In this document: in pieces, positions 50,647-59,107 of the stretch
How the letters are laid out: the number at the start of each line of letters is the position of its first letter
Position numbering within the stretch: position 1 is the stretch's first letter
DNA from: Candidatus Aminicenantota bacterium
GTDB lineage: Bacteria; Acidobacteriota; Aminicenantia; Aminicenantales; UBA4085
Direction of reading: 5' to 3'
NCBI GenBank assembly: GCA_003141555.1
Contig: PLMN01000003.1
Span: 1-64,000 of the forward strand
DNA: 64,000 bases
The notes under the pieces: model-generated
Database searches by the model: none
The model's input: the letters and a program-made list of their open reading frames with translations, nothing else
What the model was told of the DNA's origin: nothing
Program-made: the position numbers and the translations under genes

Positions 50647-51951
50647 TCAAAACACCGTCAGGAAGGCCAGCTTCTTGCTGAAGACGACCATCAGCGTCCC
50701 GACGATGATGATCAGGATCGCCGGGACGATGCAGTACTTGAGGAACGTCCCGTACTTCTCCTTCATGCCGACCGTCTCGACGGTCAGGCGGCCGATGATG
50801 GCCGTGGGCGGAAGCGCGTCGCCGAGCGGCCAGATAATGCTCATCCCGGCCAGGGCGACGATGGGGTTGAGGTTGATCGTGTTGAAGAGCAGGACGAGCG
50901 GCACGCCGAGCACGGGCGCCGCGCCCCACATGAGGACGGTCTCGGAGATCGGGAGCGTCAGGAACAGGGTCAGGATGACGACCATCACGGGGAGGGTGAC
51001 GACCGAGATGGCGATCAGGCCGCGCGCGCCGGTCAGGGTCATGATCTGGACCAGGATGCCGACGCAGGTCAGCGTCCCGATGAGGGGCAGCAACTGGTGG
51101 ACGGTGCGGCGCGACACGTCGAGGACGTTGATATGCACGGGCGAAAGGGCCAGGGTGATGGCGGCGGCCGCGGCGAACATGAGCGGCAGGCCGAGGATCG
51201 GGAAGTCGAACGGCCAGATCCGGCCGGCGACGACCAGGGCGAAGAAGAGGAGGAACGGGAGGGCGATCTTGAACCAGCTCATGCCCGGCGGAGCCTCGGG
51301 CAGCTCCTTCAGGATCTGGTCCAGGTCGGCCGGCTTGGCCTTCCAGCCGAGGATGAAGATCGTGGCCAGGGCCAGGAGGAGGCAGGGGATCATGAGCGGC
51401 AGGAAGAAGCCTACATAGGGCATGTTGACCCCGGCAGCGGTGAGCATGGCCCATAGGCTGACGGGCGGGGCGGCGGCGCTCAGGCCGGCGATGACGAAGA
51501 CGATGGCCGCCGCCTTGGGCTTGGGGATGCCCATGTAGCCCAGGACGCTGGCCACCAGGCCGCCGACGATGAGCACGGTTACGCTGCCGGCGCCGGTCAG
51601 CATCCCGGGGATGAGCATCACCACGGCCAGCATGATGAAGAGGAGCGCCTTGCGATGGTGGAAGCGCTGGACGACGCGGCGGATGACGAAGGCGATGCCG
51701 CCCGCCTCCTTGAGGAGGTTCATGAAGAGGGTGGCGGTGATGAAGATCAGGCAGATGTCGAGGTAGGTGAAGGCTCCTTCGACGATGTGGCGGGCGGGGA
51801 TGCCGGCGCCGCCGATCAGGCCGCCGACGAGAGCCGCGGCCAGGATCGAGAGCTCCGTCGAGAGCTTGAGGATCTTGGCCAAGACGTACGCCGCCACCAT
51901 GGCCGCCAGGATGACGGTCGCCGAAGTGGTCATGCTCATGGTTGAGGTCAT
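50647..51951 (-). CDS. DctM-like (TRAP large subunit / ion-transporter superfamily) permease
   Basis: The 434-aa protein has about 11-12 transmembrane helices. Blocks such as LIPGMLTGAGSVTVLIVGGLVASVLGYMGIPKPKAAAIVFVIAGLSAAAPPVSLWAMLTAAGVN match the DctM/ion-transporter pattern. It would carry an organic acid or related solute. No periplasmic binding protein or normal DctQ gene is present, so it may work as a secondary carrier. AGGGAG lies 9 nt before the ATG. Confidence 0.75.
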   Translation of the reverse strand: MTSTMSMTTSATVILAAMVAAYVLAKILKLSTELSILAAALVGGLIGGAGIPARHIVEGAFTYLDICLIFITATLFMNLLKEAGGIAFVIRRVVQRFHHRKALLFIMLAVVMLIPGMLTGAGSVTVLIVGGLVASVLGYMGIPKPKAAAIVFVIAGLSAAAPPVSLWAMLTAAGVNMPYVGFFLPLMIPCLLLALATIFILGWKAKPADLDQILKELPEAPPGMSWFKIALPFLLFFALVVAGRIWPFDFPILGLPLMFAAAAAITLALSPVHINVLDVSRRTVHQLLPLIGTLTCVGILVQIMTLTGARGLIAISVVTLPVMVVILTLFLTLPISETVLMWGAAPVLGVPLVLLFNTINLNPIVALAGMSIIWPLGDALPPTAIIGRLTVETVGMKEKYGTFLKYCIVPAILIIIVGTLMVVFSKKLAFLTVF

Positions 51952-52040
51952 GGGCCGCGCTCCCTTGTCGTGGAAATGCCGGCGCGCCGGTAGATGAATA
52001 CTCTAGTCAAATCCGGCTAAATTATCAAATGCGGAGCGGG

Positions 52041-52167
52041 GAATTCGGTAACAGGCAGAAATCGGTGACAGACAGAAATCGGTGACGCCCGGAAATCGGT
52101 GACACGATCCCAATTCAAGAGAATTGGGTCATGTCACCGAATTCCGGAGATCGTGTCACCGATTTCC
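52041..52167. repeat. Composite TCGGTGAC palindrome array
   Basis: Three copies of GAAATCGGTGAC-type units in a row (52067-52102) lead into a palindrome: CGATCCCAATTC...GAATTGGGTC, with TCACCGAATTCC and GTGTCACCGATTTCCC closing it. It belongs to the same family as 11908-11998 and lies between divergent-end regions of two minus-strand genes. Confidence 0.75.
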
Positions 52168-52183
52168 CATCGAGGTCTCTCCC

Positions 52184-53146
52184 CTAATCGTAGAGGACGT
52201 ACGTCTCGCCCTTCTCCTTGATGTGGTTCTCGATCCAGGCGACCATGAGGTCCCGGCGGGCCATCATGGCCGCGATCTCGTTGTCGGTCAGGGTGTCGCC
52301 CACGATGTCGCGGATCGAGGCCGCGGTCAAGGCCTTGATCGCCTCGTAGAACTTCCGGGGAAGGGTGTCCATGATGAAATTTTTCCCTTCCTTGAAGTGC
52401 TCGTCGTAGATCAGGCTTTTGGTGAATTTCGGCGTCGTCTGGAACGTGCGGGAATGGTCGATGAGGATCATCCGCCAGTCCTCGGTGATCAGGTAGTTGC
52501 GCTGATGGCGGTCCTCGTTGGCGATCAGGTTGTCGAAGGCCCGCTGCAGGCAGAGCTCCCGTATGAAATACGTATATTTGATCCCCTTGGGCTGGAGCTT
52601 CTCCTTGGTGATGGCTTCGAAGTTCTTCCAGCTGTCCACCCACAGCTGGCAGGAGCCCTTGTCTCCCCGGAATTCGAGCTCCACGGTCGGCGGCACCATG
52701 TTCAGGCCGAGGGCTTTGCTCAGGCGGTAGGCGGCGATCTCCGTCTTCCAGCCCTCCTTGTGGCCTCCCATGATCCCGCTCACGTTCTTCCAAACGGCAT
52801 TCCTGGTCACGCCGTCTTTCTCCAAGGTCAGCTTCCAAGGCTGAGTGACGCCCTCGCTCTCGGGCAGTTGCTTCTGGTCGACGATCTTGGCCGTGGCGAG
52901 GAAATCCTCCCATTTGGCGAAGTCGGCGATCTCGTCGGACTTGAACTGCGGTGCGGCGATTGTCATGCCTTCGGCACATGCCGCTCCGCCCCGCGGAGCG
53001 GCGATGGTCGCGCCTTCGGCGCCTGCAGCTCCGCCCTGGGCGGTAGCGCGAATACCGAGCTTCGCCCCGGCCGTGTCGGGCTTCGCCACGCTTTGGCCGA
53101 GCGCCAGGAATCCGGCACAAATGAGGATCAGCGCGCATCTTTTCAT
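52184..53146 (-). CDS. Secreted kinase-fold protein (PI3/4K-, HipA- or FAM20-like)
   Basis: The 320-aa protein has a signal peptide (about residues 1-21) and a kinase-like catalytic end: AVWKN (K120, candidate ATP lysine), E136 in EIAAYRLSKALGLNMVPP, the N-E-D212-R-H214-x2-N217 loop in ANEDRHQRNYLI, and D230-H-S in LIDHSRTF as metal ligand. This D-R-H-x-x-N plus D pattern is shared by PI3/4-kinases, HipA and FAM20-type secreted kinases. The export signal would place phosphorylation outside the cytoplasm. GAGGAGGG precedes the ATG. Residues 38-66 contain a tandem copy of a 15-residue unit. Confidence 0.72.
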   Translation of the reverse strand: MKRCALILICAGFLALGQSVAKPDTAGAKLGIRATAQGGAAGAEGATIAAPRGGAACAEGMTIAAPQFKSDEIADFAKWEDFLATAKIVDQKQLPESEGVTQPWKLTLEKDGVTRNAVWKNVSGIMGGHKEGWKTEIAAYRLSKALGLNMVPPTVELEFRGDKGSCQLWVDSWKNFEAITKEKLQPKGIKYTYFIRELCLQRAFDNLIANEDRHQRNYLITEDWRMILIDHSRTFQTTPKFTKSLIYDEHFKEGKNFIMDTLPRKFYEAIKALTAASIRDIVGDTLTDNEIAAMMARRDLMVAWIENHIKEKGETYVLYD

Positions 53147-53242
53147 GATGTTCCCTCCTCTTTCCGACTGAAAGGCGGGGCCCATATAATTCCCCCTGAT
53201 GTCAGAAAAGATAGCATTAATTTTGGTGCCAGGCAAGACGGA

Positions 53243-53434
53243 GTCATTGCGAACGAAGTGAGGGATCCCCCTTCGGCAAGCTGTCATCCCGAAGCTTTGC
53301 CGAGGGATCCCCTCTTCCTAGTCGGAAGGATTCCCGCTAAAGAGGAGGAGATCCCTCACTTCGTTCGGGATGACGTTTAATCCACGCGATTGCTTCGCCC
53401 CACGTGCCGCCGCGGCACAGGGGCTCGCAATGAC
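53243..53434. repeat. 192-bp dispersed element with GTCATTGCGA/TCGCAATGAC ends
   Basis: GTCATTGCGA (53243-53252) and TCGCAATGAC (53425-53434) are perfect inverted ends. Inside are several GAGGGATCCC, ATCCCTC and CATCCCGAAGC units and two CTCACTTCGTTC-like runs. No gene is seen. Partial relatives lie at 42415-42470, 46619-46680 and about 23918. Confidence 0.7.
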
Positions 53435-53435
53435 C

Positions 53436-54032
53436 TTACTTCAGGATCTTTTCCAGCGCCGCGACCAGGTCCATGTTCTTCTCGGCCTCGACCAAGGGGA
53501 TCTTCTTGCCCTGGGAGATGGCCGTGAAGCGGCCGTCGGAGTTGCCGTCCTTGATGACTAGCAAGATGTCGGAGAAAGGGGCTACGGCATCGATGCTCTG
53601 CTCGTCGGTCGTATCGCCTGCGTCGGCGCCCTGCGCGCGGCGCTTCATGCCTTCGATGTGAGCGCCGATAATCGTGATTTTGGCCTTGTGGGCGGCGTCG
53701 ATGAGCTCGGCGATCCGCTTCAGCTCGTCGTCGATCGAGATCCCGGCCGCGCCCATGCCCTTGAGGCTCGAGCCCATGGTGACGATGATCGTTTTGTAGG
53801 GCTTGGTCTTGAGGTCCTGGGGCGTCGCCAGCGGGGTGATGTCGTAGTCGACGCCGACGCGCTTCAGAATGACGTTCAGCATGGCTGGGCCCTGGCTCTG
53901 GCCGCACGACGTGACGAGCACGGGGGGAGAAGCCTTCGGAGCCGCGCCTTGGCCGGCGGCGAGGGAGATCGCGCCCGCGGCCAGCAGGGCGGCGAGCAGG
54001 ACGAGAATCGACTTGGCGGCGATATGTTTCAT
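53436..54032 (-). CDS. Exported protein of unknown function, possibly DUF6305-like
   Basis: The 198-aa protein has a signal peptide (about residues 1-27) and a Rossmann-like alternation of strands and helices: PVLVTSCGQSQGPAMLNVILKR, YKTIIVTMGSSLKGM, KITIIGAHIEGMKRR. There is a single cysteine after the signal. The DUF6305 assignment is from memory of the VTSCGQSxG start and is tentative. A repeat element follows its stop directly. Confidence 0.6.
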   Translation of the reverse strand: MKHIAAKSILVLLAALLAAGAISLAAGQGAAPKASPPVLVTSCGQSQGPAMLNVILKRVGVDYDITPLATPQDLKTKPYKTIIVTMGSSLKGMGAAGISIDDELKRIAELIDAAHKAKITIIGAHIEGMKRRAQGADAGDTTDEQSIDAVAPFSDILLVIKDGNSDGRFTAISQGKKIPLVEAEKNMDLVAALEKILK

Positions 54033-54108
54033 GGCGCGCTCCTTTGATTCGGCGGATACCCGATTATCCTATTGCAATCGATTCCGAAGGTCAATTCAGC
54101 ACGCCGTA

Positions 54109-54190
54109 AATCGGTGACAGTAACTCCATTTCCTTATTAAGGTGCAGGTCAACCGAATGAATTCGGAAATCAGGTTACTGTCACCAATTA
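54109..54190. mobile_element. Short MITE-like element of the TCGGTGACAGTAAC family
   Basis: AATCGGTGACAGTAAC at the left and GGTTACTGTCACCAATT at the right are inverted ends around about 40 bp. The right end matches the 31.3-kb element exactly; the left end is diverged after GTAAC. Confidence 0.65.
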
Positions 54191-54254
54191 AGTGTCTTCC
54201 AATTCCGATAGAAATGATATAGAATAACCCCATTCGAAAGGAAAGGAGTTCTCC

Positions 54255-54779
54255 ATGAGAAAGCGTCAGCTCCGAATCTTCGCCGTCGCCTTGTTCGCCG
54301 CGGTCCTCGTCTTCGCCCTGGGCGCGTGCAAGGGCAGGACCGTCAGTAGCCGGCTGGGCGAAAAGAGCGTCGAGAACATGATTGAAAAGACCACGGGCGG
54401 CCAAGCCAAGGTCGATCTCAAGGACGGGACGATCAAGGTTAAGACCGCCGAGGGCGAGACCGAGATCGGCACCTCCAAGACGTGGCCGAACGACCTCCCC
54501 GCCGACGTGCTGAAGCCCGAGTCCGGCAAGATCACGGGCGTCGTCCGCTCGACCCAGGAAGAAAAGAAGTATTGGAACATCAGCTTCGAAGGCGCCGACG
54601 CCGCGGCGTTCGACAAGTACGCCGACGCGCTGAAGGCCGGCGGCTGGGACATCAAGATGACCACCAAGACCGGGGACGGCGGCCTGTTCCAGGCCGAGAA
54701 GGGCAAGCTGATGGTCGTGGCGACGTTCACCAACGCCGGCAAAAACGTCAATCTCGTCGTGACGAACCAGATCCAGTAG
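54255..54779 (+). CDS. Predicted lipoprotein of unknown function
   Basis: The 174-aa protein has a lipoprotein signal with lipobox LGAC (Cys about residue 25) and a beta-rich mature part (KVDLKDGTIKVKTAEGETEIG, WNISFEGADAAAFDKYADALKAGGWDIKM). No enzyme motif is visible. AAAGGAG lies 6 nt before the ATG. Its last 32 bp overlap, tail to tail, the 3' end of the convergent NtrC-type gene. Confidence 0.75.
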   Translation: MRKRQLRIFAVALFAAVLVFALGACKGRTVSSRLGEKSVENMIEKTTGGQAKVDLKDGTIKVKTAEGETEIGTSKTWPNDLPADVLKPESGKITGVVRSTQEEKKYWNISFEGADAAAFDKYADALKAGGWDIKMTTKTGDGGLFQAEKGKLMVVATFTNAGKNVNLVVTNQIQ

Positions 54780-56193
54780 TTATCTTCAGGGCCTTCATCT
54801 TGTTGAACAGCGTCTTGCGGCTCACGCCGAGCGCGCGGGCCGCGAGCGTCCTGTTCCCGCCCGAGTCCCGGAGCGCTTTCTCGATGAGGGTTTTCTCGGC
54901 ATTTTCCGCGGCCGCCTGAGCGGCTCCGCGGAGCGATGGGTCGGCGGCGCTCACGGCCGCCGCGACCGCGCCCGCCGCCGTCCCGGCCGCGCTCGTGCCC
55001 CCGCCCGCTTCCCCCGCTTCCCTCATTCGCGCCGGCAGGTCCTTCTCGTCGAGGACGCCCGCGCCGCCCTCGCTCATGACCATCGCCTCGTAGACCACGT
55101 TCTCGAGCTCGCGCACGTTCCCCGGCCAGCCGTAGAGCGACATCCGCCTCAGCGCCTTGTCCGAGACGCGCCGGATCTTCTTCTTGAGCGCGGCGCCGTA
55201 TTTTTTCAGGAAGTGCTCGCTCAACAGCGGGATGTCTTCGCGCCGCTCCCGCAGCGCCGGCAGGTGGATCGACAATACGGCCAGCCGGAAGAAGAGATCC
55301 TCGCGGAATCGGCTTCTCTTGATTTCCTCGTCCAAATTCTTGTTCGTAGCCGCGATCACCCGGACGTCGATCGGGATGGTCTTCGTCCCGCCGACCTTGA
55401 CGATCTCGCGCTCGCCGAGGGCCCGCAAAAGCTTGACCTGGGCGTCTTGCGATAAATCCCCGATCTCGTCCAGGAAGATCGTCCCCTTGTGGGCCAGCTC
55501 GAACTTGCCGGTGGTCTCGCCTTTGGCATCGGTGAAGGCGCCCTTGACGTGGCCGAAGAATTCGCTCTCGATCAGATCGCGCGGGATCGCGCCGCAGTTG
55601 ACCACGACGAACGGTCCGTCCTTGCGCGGCCCGGCGAAGTGGATTGCCCGCGCGACCAGCTCCTTGCCCGTTCCGCTCTCGCCCGTGATCAGCACCGTGC
55701 CGTCGACGCGCGCGACCTTGTGCATCATCTGGAAGACAGAGTTCATCACCCCGCTCGTCCCGACGATGTTCGAGAAGCTGTAGCGCGAAGTGAGCTCGGT
55801 CTTCAGCTCCTCGACCTCGGTCTCGAGCCGGTGGAGCTCGAGCGCCCGCGCGATCATCAGGAGCAGCTCCTCGTTGTCCACGGGCTTCTCGAGGTAGGCG
55901 AACGCGCCCAGCTTGGTCGCCTCCACGGCGTTCTTGATCGTGCCGTAGGCGGTGATGATGATCGTCCGGCAGCGCGGCAGGATCTCGCGCACGCGCGAAA
56001 GCACTTCGATCCCGGGCCGGTCGGGCAGGTTCATGTCGAGGAGCAGGACGTCGGGGGCAAACGAGGCGGCCTTGGCCAGGCCGGAGGCCGCGTCGACGGC
56101 GCACTCGACGGCGTAGCCCCGCTCCACGAGGAGCAGGTTGAAGATGTCGCGGATGTTCTTCTCGTCGTCGACGACCAGGATCTTGGATTTCAT
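54748..56193 (-). CDS. NtrC-family sigma-54-dependent response regulator (second copy)
   Basis: The 481-aa protein has a receiver domain (VVDDEKNI, LLDMNLPD, ITAYGTIK, LEKPVD), an AAA+ domain with GESGTGKE and the GAFTDAKGET loop, and a C-terminal Fis-type helix-turn-helix (NRTLAARALGVSRKTLFNKMKAL). An unusual Ala/Gly-rich linker (about residues 395-425) joins the last two. It is the partner of the GAF-domain kinase just upstream on the same strand, 43 nt apart. The tandem permeases further upstream, with a consensus sigma-54 promoter, are probable targets. Confidence 0.95.
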   Translation of the reverse strand: MKSKILVVDDEKNIRDIFNLLLVERGYAVECAVDAASGLAKAASFAPDVLLLDMNLPDRPGIEVLSRVREILPRCRTIIITAYGTIKNAVEATKLGAFAYLEKPVDNEELLLMIARALELHRLETEVEELKTELTSRYSFSNIVGTSGVMNSVFQMMHKVARVDGTVLITGESGTGKELVARAIHFAGPRKDGPFVVVNCGAIPRDLIESEFFGHVKGAFTDAKGETTGKFELAHKGTIFLDEIGDLSQDAQVKLLRALGEREIVKVGGTKTIPIDVRVIAATNKNLDEEIKRSRFREDLFFRLAVLSIHLPALRERREDIPLLSEHFLKKYGAALKKKIRRVSDKALRRMSLYGWPGNVRELENVVYEAMVMSEGGAGVLDEKDLPARMREAGEAGGGTSAAGTAAGAVAAAVSAADPSLRGAAQAAAENAEKTLIEKALRDSGGNRTLAARALGVSRKTLFNKMKALKITTGSGSSRRD

Positions 56194-56236
56194 GTCGCGG
56201 GCTCCATGTGCGTCCTTTGTAACGTGCCCATTTCCA

Positions 56237-57481
56237 TCAATACTGCGGGAGCGTGATCAGGATCGTCGTCCCCTGGCCGGGCCGGCTCCTGACCTCGATG
56301 TCGCCCCGGTGGGACTTGACGATGTTGTAGCCGATCGAGAGACCCAGCCCCGTGCCGCTCTTCTTGGTGGTGAAGAACGGGTCGAAGATCCGGTCCATGT
56401 TTTCCTCGGGAATGCCCTCGCCCGTGTCGGCCACGGTGACGGCGGCTTTCTGGCCGTCCTTCTGGCGCGCCTCGACCGCGAGCTCGCCGCCCTCCGCCAT
56501 GGCCTGGATGGCGTTGAGGAAGACGTTGAGGAAAAGCTGCTTGAGCTGCGATTTGTCGCCCTGGATCATGAGGGCCGCGTCCGGGAACCGGCGGTGCACG
56601 GCCACCTTGTTTTTTCGCGCTTGGAACGCGACGAGGTCCAGGCTCTCCTCGAGCACCTCGCGCAGGTCGTGGCGCTCGCGCTTGATCTCGGTCGGCCGGG
56701 AGAACGAGAGCAGGGCCGAGACGATCTCGTCGATCCGGCCGGTCTCCTCGATGGCCGCGGCCAGCAGCTTTTGCGACGTCTCGTCCTCGTGCTTGGACTG
56801 CAGATACTGGAGCGAAGACTTGATGGCCGTCAGCGGGTTGCGGATCTCGTGGGCCGCCCCGGCCGCGAGCTCGCCGATGGTCGCCAGGCGGTCGGCGCGC
56901 GACATGCGGCGGAAGCGCTCGCGCTGCTCCTTGAAGAGCAGGGCGTTTTCGAGGGCGATGCCGGCCTGGGGGAGGAGCGACGAGATGAAGGCCACGTCGT
57001 CTTTGGTGAGCGGCAGGCCGTCGTCCCTGGCCCCGACGAGGAGGATCCCGATCAGCCGGTTCATGGACATGAGCGGGAAGCAGAATTCGATCCCGAGGGC
57101 GGCGAGCGTCTCGGTCTCCTTGCGGGTGAGGTACTCGAGGACGCCCTGCTGGCGGCGGATCTCGAGGAAGGTCTCGTTGACCTTGAGCCATTTGACCAGG
57201 CGCGAGCTGCGGGGGAGGAAGATCGCCCGCTGCTCGTCGTCGGTGAGGCCGGAGGAGGCGGACGGGGCGAAGCGGCCGGCGTCGGGGTCGTGGATGAGGA
57301 GGAGGAGGCGCGGGACGCGGCAGACTTCCTTGACCCGGCCGAGGAAATTGCCGGCGATATGGTCGTAGTCCTCGATGAGGTTGAGGCTGTTCTCGAACTC
57401 GCGGAAGACGAGGAGGGGGAAGCCGGGCTCGGCCCGGCGGCCGGCGAGCCGGCGGCCCAGGGCGCGGATGGGATTCTTCAT
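56237..57481 (-). CDS. Cytosolic GAF-domain histidine kinase (NtrB-like)
   Basis: The 414-aa protein lacks transmembrane helices. Residues about 25-185 form a GAF-type sensor domain (LLLLIHDPDAGRFAPSASSG, then FPLMSMNRLIGILLVGAR). HisKA has AAHEIRNPLTAIKSSLQYL, and the HATPase domain has NVFLNAIQAM, DTGEGIP and GTGLGLSIGYNIVK. It senses an internal signal and phosphorylates the downstream NtrC-type regulator. A MITE-like element lies directly upstream. Confidence 0.93.
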   Translation of the reverse strand: MKNPIRALGRRLAGRRAEPGFPLLVFREFENSLNLIEDYDHIAGNFLGRVKEVCRVPRLLLLIHDPDAGRFAPSASSGLTDDEQRAIFLPRSSRLVKWLKVNETFLEIRRQQGVLEYLTRKETETLAALGIEFCFPLMSMNRLIGILLVGARDDGLPLTKDDVAFISSLLPQAGIALENALLFKEQRERFRRMSRADRLATIGELAAGAAHEIRNPLTAIKSSLQYLQSKHEDETSQKLLAAAIEETGRIDEIVSALLSFSRPTEIKRERHDLREVLEESLDLVAFQARKNKVAVHRRFPDAALMIQGDKSQLKQLFLNVFLNAIQAMAEGGELAVEARQKDGQKAAVTVADTGEGIPEENMDRIFDPFFTTKKSGTGLGLSIGYNIVKSHRGDIEVRSRPGQGTTILITLPQY

Positions 57482-57502
57482 CGCACCCTTAATTATAGCC
57501 GG

Positions 57503-57627
57503 AAAATCGGTGACAGTAACCTGATTTCCGCATTTCCCAATAATGACCTTGCCCTGTGAGATTCGGAAACTCAGGTTCGCGTCACGAATGAAATAATTCG
57601 GAAATCAGGTTACTGTCACCGATTTAT
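57503..57627. mobile_element. MITE-like element of the TCGGTGACAGTAACC family
   Basis: AAATCGGTGACAGTAACCTG and CAGGTTACTGTCACCGATTT are perfect inverted ends; the arms run on through GATTTCCG. The 60-bp middle contains a second, degenerate copy (GATTCGGAAACTCAGG...GTCACG). It ends at the stop codon of the permease gene. Confidence 0.8.
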
Positions 57628-59025
57628 TCAGCGGACGTCGTAGCGCACGAACAGCGCATACGCGGCGCCGTACGCCAGGCAGGCCATGATTGCCATGACC
57701 GCCGCGTAGGGCAGCGCCGCGCGCCCCCGCTCGCCCGCCGACATCGGCCGCTCTGCGAACTGGGGCACGATATCGAACGACACTTTCTCCCGCGTCGTGG
57801 ACACGTCCTCGTTCGGGTTGTACCAGTGCGGGCTCTTGGGGTCCTTGGCGTCGAGCGCCGTGAACCAATTCTGGAACTGCCCCTGGTAGACATGGATGTC
57901 GTCCCAATCCTTCCGGAACCGCGCGTACCCGCCCCCGACAACCGCCTCGGCCAGATACCCGAAGCTCGCCGCCGGCGAGATCGCCGTCACTCCCCGCGTC
58001 CGCTCGAACTGCCGGAACATCGTCCGGTAATAATCGTCCCGGATCGCCTTCTCGGCCGCCATCCGCTTCCGCTGCAGATTCGCCCGCAGCTCGTGCTGGG
58101 GCAGGAACGGATTGTTGCTTTGGCTCATCCAGCTGCCCGGCGGCGCCGCCTTGTTCAGGTCGTCGAACGCCTGGTTGATCTTCTTCTGTACCGCCTCCGC
58201 CTTCTCTATCGGATAGACCGTCTTCGCCACGAACCCGCTCGAGTTGGGGATGACCACCGCGAACAGCAGCCAGACGCACAGCGCCAGCAGCAGGCTGACG
58301 TTGGAGCTTCTCGCCAGTACGGAACAGAGCAACCCGAACGCGGCCATCACCGCCGCGAGCAGCGCCGCCGCCCCCACGAACGCCGCCGCTTCGATCGCGG
58401 TCGCGCTCCCCATCCCTGCTCCTCCCGTCGCGATCAATAACAACAAACTGACGACCGCGCCCACCGCCATAATCGCCGTCACCGACGCGACGGCGCTCAC
58501 ATATTTCCCGCCTAAAATCGCCGCCCTGGGCACCGGGTTGGCCAGCTCGAGCGACAGCGTCTTCGTCTCCTTCTCGCCCGACACGGCGTCGAACGTGAAT
58601 AGCAGCGCCACGAAGCTCACGAGCAGGGCCGCGATGAACGCCCAGGTCAGCTCGTCGTACTTGGCCAGCAGCGGGTTGGCGCTGTCGTTCCTGCTCTTGA
58701 TCCCGAACACGTTCCAGGCGCTGTAGATGATCGCATTGGGGAGGTACTTTTCCTTGGCGTCGTCCATGAACGCATTGTCCCGAGGCCGCAGGTCGAAGTT
58801 GCGCCGCCCGACGGCCAGCTGCGACGCGTTGCTGCCCGCGTCCTCCTGCATCGCCTTGACGGCCAGCGCCCGCGCCTCGCGGTAATTGCCGAGGGCCGCG
58901 GCCTGTCGCCGACCGAACGATAACGATCCCGCTGCCATAACGCCCAGCACCAGGACGAGCGACAGCAGGAATCGCAGGCTGTATAAGTTGTGCAGAATCT
59001 CCCGCTTAGCGATCACTCTCCACAC
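57628..59025 (-). CDS. ABC-2-type transporter permease (second of a tandem pair)
   Basis: The 465-aa protein has a transmembrane helix at the N-terminus, a long extracytoplasmic region, and about five further helices (LVSFVALLFTFDAVSGEKETKTLSLELANPVPRAAILGGKYVSA is the ABC-2 hallmark). It ends in YALFVRYDVR, matching the end of its upstream neighbour, and resembles DUF3526-type permeases that work with an ATPase. The GTG start follows GAGGTGA closely. It lies 82 nt after the first permease gene. Confidence 0.85.
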   Translation of the reverse strand: MWRVIAKREILHNLYSLRFLLSLVLVLGVMAAGSLSFGRRQAAALGNYREARALAVKAMQEDAGSNASQLAVGRRNFDLRPRDNAFMDDAKEKYLPNAIIYSAWNVFGIKSRNDSANPLLAKYDELTWAFIAALLVSFVALLFTFDAVSGEKETKTLSLELANPVPRAAILGGKYVSAVASVTAIMAVGAVVSLLLLIATGGAGMGSATAIEAAAFVGAAALLAAVMAAFGLLCSVLARSSNVSLLLALCVWLLFAVVIPNSSGFVAKTVYPIEKAEAVQKKINQAFDDLNKAAPPGSWMSQSNNPFLPQHELRANLQRKRMAAEKAIRDDYYRTMFRQFERTRGVTAISPAASFGYLAEAVVGGGYARFRKDWDDIHVYQGQFQNWFTALDAKDPKSPHWYNPNEDVSTTREKVSFDIVPQFAERPMSAGERGRAALPYAAVMAIMACLAYGAAYALFVRYDVR

Positions 59026-59107
59026 GGCTCACCTCATCTCTTCTTGCATCAACGGCCACCTTTCGTTCGCATATCCGCCGTCCCGCCTTCCGCATATCCG
59101 CCGTCCC

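Noticed and set aside
52060-52110. Three close repeats of GAAATCGGTGAC that look like a tiny CRISPR array.
   Set aside because: The units are too short and closely spaced, there are no cas genes, and the sequence belongs to a dispersed palindromic repeat family.
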